Assembly: GCA_029961685.1 (NCBI GenBank) | Contig: JARWKL010000005.1 | Location: 41,701,357-41,765,356, forward strand | Direction: 5' to 3' | DNA from: Aristolochia californica | Lineage: Eukaryota; Streptophyta; Magnoliopsida; Piperales; Aristolochiaceae | Length of the DNA stretch: 64,000 bases | Shown: piece by piece, positions 61,596 through 64,000 of the stretch | Layout: every line of letters begins with the position of its first letter | How positions within the stretch are numbered: the first letter of the stretch is position 1 | Notes under the pieces: generated by a model | Told to the model about the DNA's origin: nothing | Databases searched by the model: none | What the model saw: the letters and a program-made list of their open reading frames with translations, nothing else | Program-made: the position numbers and the translations under genes

Positions 61596-63571
61596 GTAAC
61601 TAGGAATTGCTTGTGTTAAATGTATGCTAATCATTCATCTGTGTTTGCTCCATAACTAAACGACTTACTGGATTGACTCATGACTCTGATTTGGAAGGGG
61701 TTGGGTTGGGTCAGGGGGTCAAATTCATCCCTTTTGTTTTAACAAGCCTTCCTGACTCACCACAAATCCGGCTATAGACTTGGAGAAACCAACCCAACTA
61801 CTGTGACTTGACCCAATTTCACTGGGGCCTAGTTGAGTCCTAATCCAAGTCATATTCCCATGGTTGATTTTCTTTTATGTGCTTTATTCCCCTTGAAGGC
61901 ATAATGGGTGGGTTCTATGATCTTATGCAATTTTTTTCTTAAAGCTTCTTAACACAAGTTTTTTTTTTATGTGTTTCACCATTCTTTAGCAGACCACTGC
62001 ATCTCTGTCTCTGAAGTAATTTTTTTTAATTTAAAAAAGATTCGCACATGGCATAGTTCATCCTGGAACTAGTACCCTTGTTACTAATTCTTGTGCAGCT
62101 GCCTAGTTATGTCTACTAAACTTCTTCTTGTTTTGTAGAAGAATAGAGATGAGTGCTCTAATGAAAGAGAAAACTGTTCATCATTTAAAAAAAAAAAAAA
62201 GAGAAAACTGTTCTTGGTCACTAAAAGTTAACAGCAACCAGAAACTTGAAAAGAAAAGTAATAGAAAAACTAGGCAAAGGAATTAAATCCTGTCATCAAC
62301 ATGAAACTCAAGTTATGTACTTTCCAGAGAGTTCAGCAATCTCCTTACCTGAAGAGTACGCATATGTGCTTTCAATGGTTTGTGTGAGTTAGAAGCAAGA
62401 CATCTGTGTTTTCCTTTACGATGTTAAATATTTACCCTCTCTCCTGAAGGTCCTTTTTTTCTTTCTCTTGAATTTTACAACAGACTTTCTTTGGTATGTA
62501 TTATCCATCAGTGGTGACCTCTCTTGTCCTTGAAGAGTATTGTGGAAATGACAAGATTCTTAATGGCTACTCCATAGCTGTCTAGGCTATTTCATGACAA
62601 ATTTGTTTATTTTGGAAAAGAATTCCAAAAAACGGGAGAAGAAGATGCATTGAAACCAGACGAAGAAGATGAATGAGTATGACACTGCAACAACAATGCA
62701 AGATGAGGAAGGATTTATGATCATCAGCAGAAAGAAGGAGACTGGTTTCAAAGGAAACACAGATTCATCGGCAACACAAGAGAATAGTGGTTGAAGCAGG
62801 AGAAGGGAGAGAGAGCATGGTTGTTCAAGGGGGACTTACATCAACTGAGAAAGGGAAGACCAGGTAATCAGGCAAGCTTTCAAACAGGGAGATACTTCAT
62901 TCTTTATGTATACCATTTCAGTTGGCTCCACTGCAATAAAAATTACGAACTAGACAGGTGACAGAAGGAGCTTCCTTCGAATTCTTCTAGTGTCTATGAA
63001 TAGTTTTCTCATCTAAAACCACAAATATACATCACCGGACTCCTGGCCAAACAGAATTGATATGCGAACTGGAGATTCCTGTTTCGGCTTTGGAATTGTA
63101 TCGCATGATAAACCGACCACCTGCAGAATTTCCGAGTGTGGGGGACGCACATTGCTGAAGATATGTATTCCTAGATTGTCGCACGATGGATGGCGATGGA
63201 GCAATGTTAGAATGGAATTGATGCGCATGGCTAATAATACCTTGGCCAATCGCAGACAGAAATTGCCTCACATACACCGGCACCACTTACCAAACTTCTA
63301 GTCAATGATCTTTCCAAACACCCACAGCCCATCATATTCCAGCTTGTTTATGGAGAGCACTCATACTTACTCCATCATCACAGGTATTGGTGCTACAGTG
63401 TCAATCTCTGCCAGCACCCTCAACAGTAGAAAATCTCTCCTTAGCTACCTGATTGGGAAACCATCGTCCTCTGTACAGAGATTGTTCTTATGGGATGGTT
63501 ATGATTCATGATGTGGAAGCGCAACCCCTCCAATGCCTACACTATGACTTCTCAATACACGTTTCTGTTAA
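61596..63571. other. Downstream of GILT exon 4
   Basis: If the GILT gene continues, this is its fourth intron. No family-like last exon is seen. The overlapping frames at 63013-63301 on both strands have no recognised similarity. Confidence 0.4.
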
Positions 63572-63890
63572 ACACCTATCCAATACATCCCAAAAGACCG
63601 GCCTGGTAGGAGCGGAAGGCATATATACTTAACCCCAAGACCATAACAACACACCCCACCTTCGTGAGCCGACGTCCAAGGCGGCTTAACACTTAGCGAT
63701 GGGGACCGGGTTAGGAGCCCATACTCCCTTAAGGTGCCCTCGTCCGGGACTCCCCTCGAGGATTCGAACTCGCGACGTGGGAGCCCGCGCTGATACCAAA
63801 TGTTAAGCACCTGGGCAATACATCCCAAAAGACCGGCCTGGTAGGAGCGGAAGGCATATGTACTTAACCCCAGGACCATAACAGTTTCTC
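63572..63890 (-). repeat. tRNA-like repeat unit with flanking direct repeats
   Basis: An 80-bp block (AATACATCCCAAAAGACCGG to TTAACCCC-AGACCATAACA) occurs at about 63583-63655 and 63811-63883. Between them, on the minus strand, TTGGTATCAGCGCGGG and GAGTTCGAATCC stand about 35 bp apart, as the A-box-like and B-box-like parts of a tRNA-derived unit. The tail resembles GTATTGGCTAGGTGTTTGAC of the arrays at 1-363 and 14021-14537. Confidence 0.6.
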
Positions 63891-64000
63891 TGTGGTGTGC
63901 ACCTTGATTTTATCCTTCCTTTGCCCTTTCAGGAAAATCCAAGCCCCACATAAGGTAATACACTTCCTCAGGTGCACTTCAAAGGCCAAGATCCTTACTA

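Noticed and set aside
63013..63301. Overlapping open frames on both strands of 60-84 codons
   Set aside because: No similarity recognised and no splice context joining them to the GILT gene.

Overview
This window is nuclear DNA from a flowering plant. The genes have GT-AG introns, the proteins match plant families (UBA1, PMT-type putative methyltransferase, ALOG/LSH, VAPYRIN-like MSP-ankyrin, plant GILT), and the intergenic DNA is AT-rich and full of Ty1/copia, Ty3/gypsy, TRIM, LINE, hAT and Tourist-like remains. The species cannot be named from the sequence alone.

Layout. 1-3060: tRNA-like tandem repeats, two head-to-head copia relics and one complete TRIM element (2523-3058). 3612-5134: a VAPYRIN-like MSP plus ankyrin gene with three frame breaks. 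6813-13001 (-): a complete six-exon ubiquitin-activating enzyme E1 gene (1080 aa). 14021-14537: a second tRNA-like array. 15680-18319 (-): a three-exon kinase-like gene (568 aa) lacking several catalytic residues. 18320-37967: a 20-kb transposon-rich tract. It holds a gypsy gag relic split by a 3.4-kb non-autonomous LTR element (22176-25549), which itself carries two copies of an ankyrin fragment captured from a host gene, followed by LINE relics, LTR pieces and a decayed copia element. 37968-40216: a non-autonomous hAT element with an 8-bp target duplication, ending about 600 bp before an ALOG/LSH gene (40820-41542). 47802-48139: a Tourist-like MITE. 48843-53971 (-): a complete eight-exon PMT23-like putative methyltransferase (619 aa). 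55416-61595 (+): four exons of a GILT-type thiol reductase with a 5-kb first intron full of repeats; the expected last exon was not found. 63572-63890: a third tRNA-like array.

The genes belong to unrelated pathways: ubiquitin activation, signalling, organ-boundary transcription control, Golgi methylation and thiol reduction. They do not form a cluster. No undescribed multi-gene system was found. The most notable items are the gene-capturing LTR element, the predicted pseudokinase, an antisense HEAT-repeat exon fragment inside the GILT intron, and three tRNA-like arrays of one family. All exon borders were inferred by eye from frame, splice dinucleotides and family memory.
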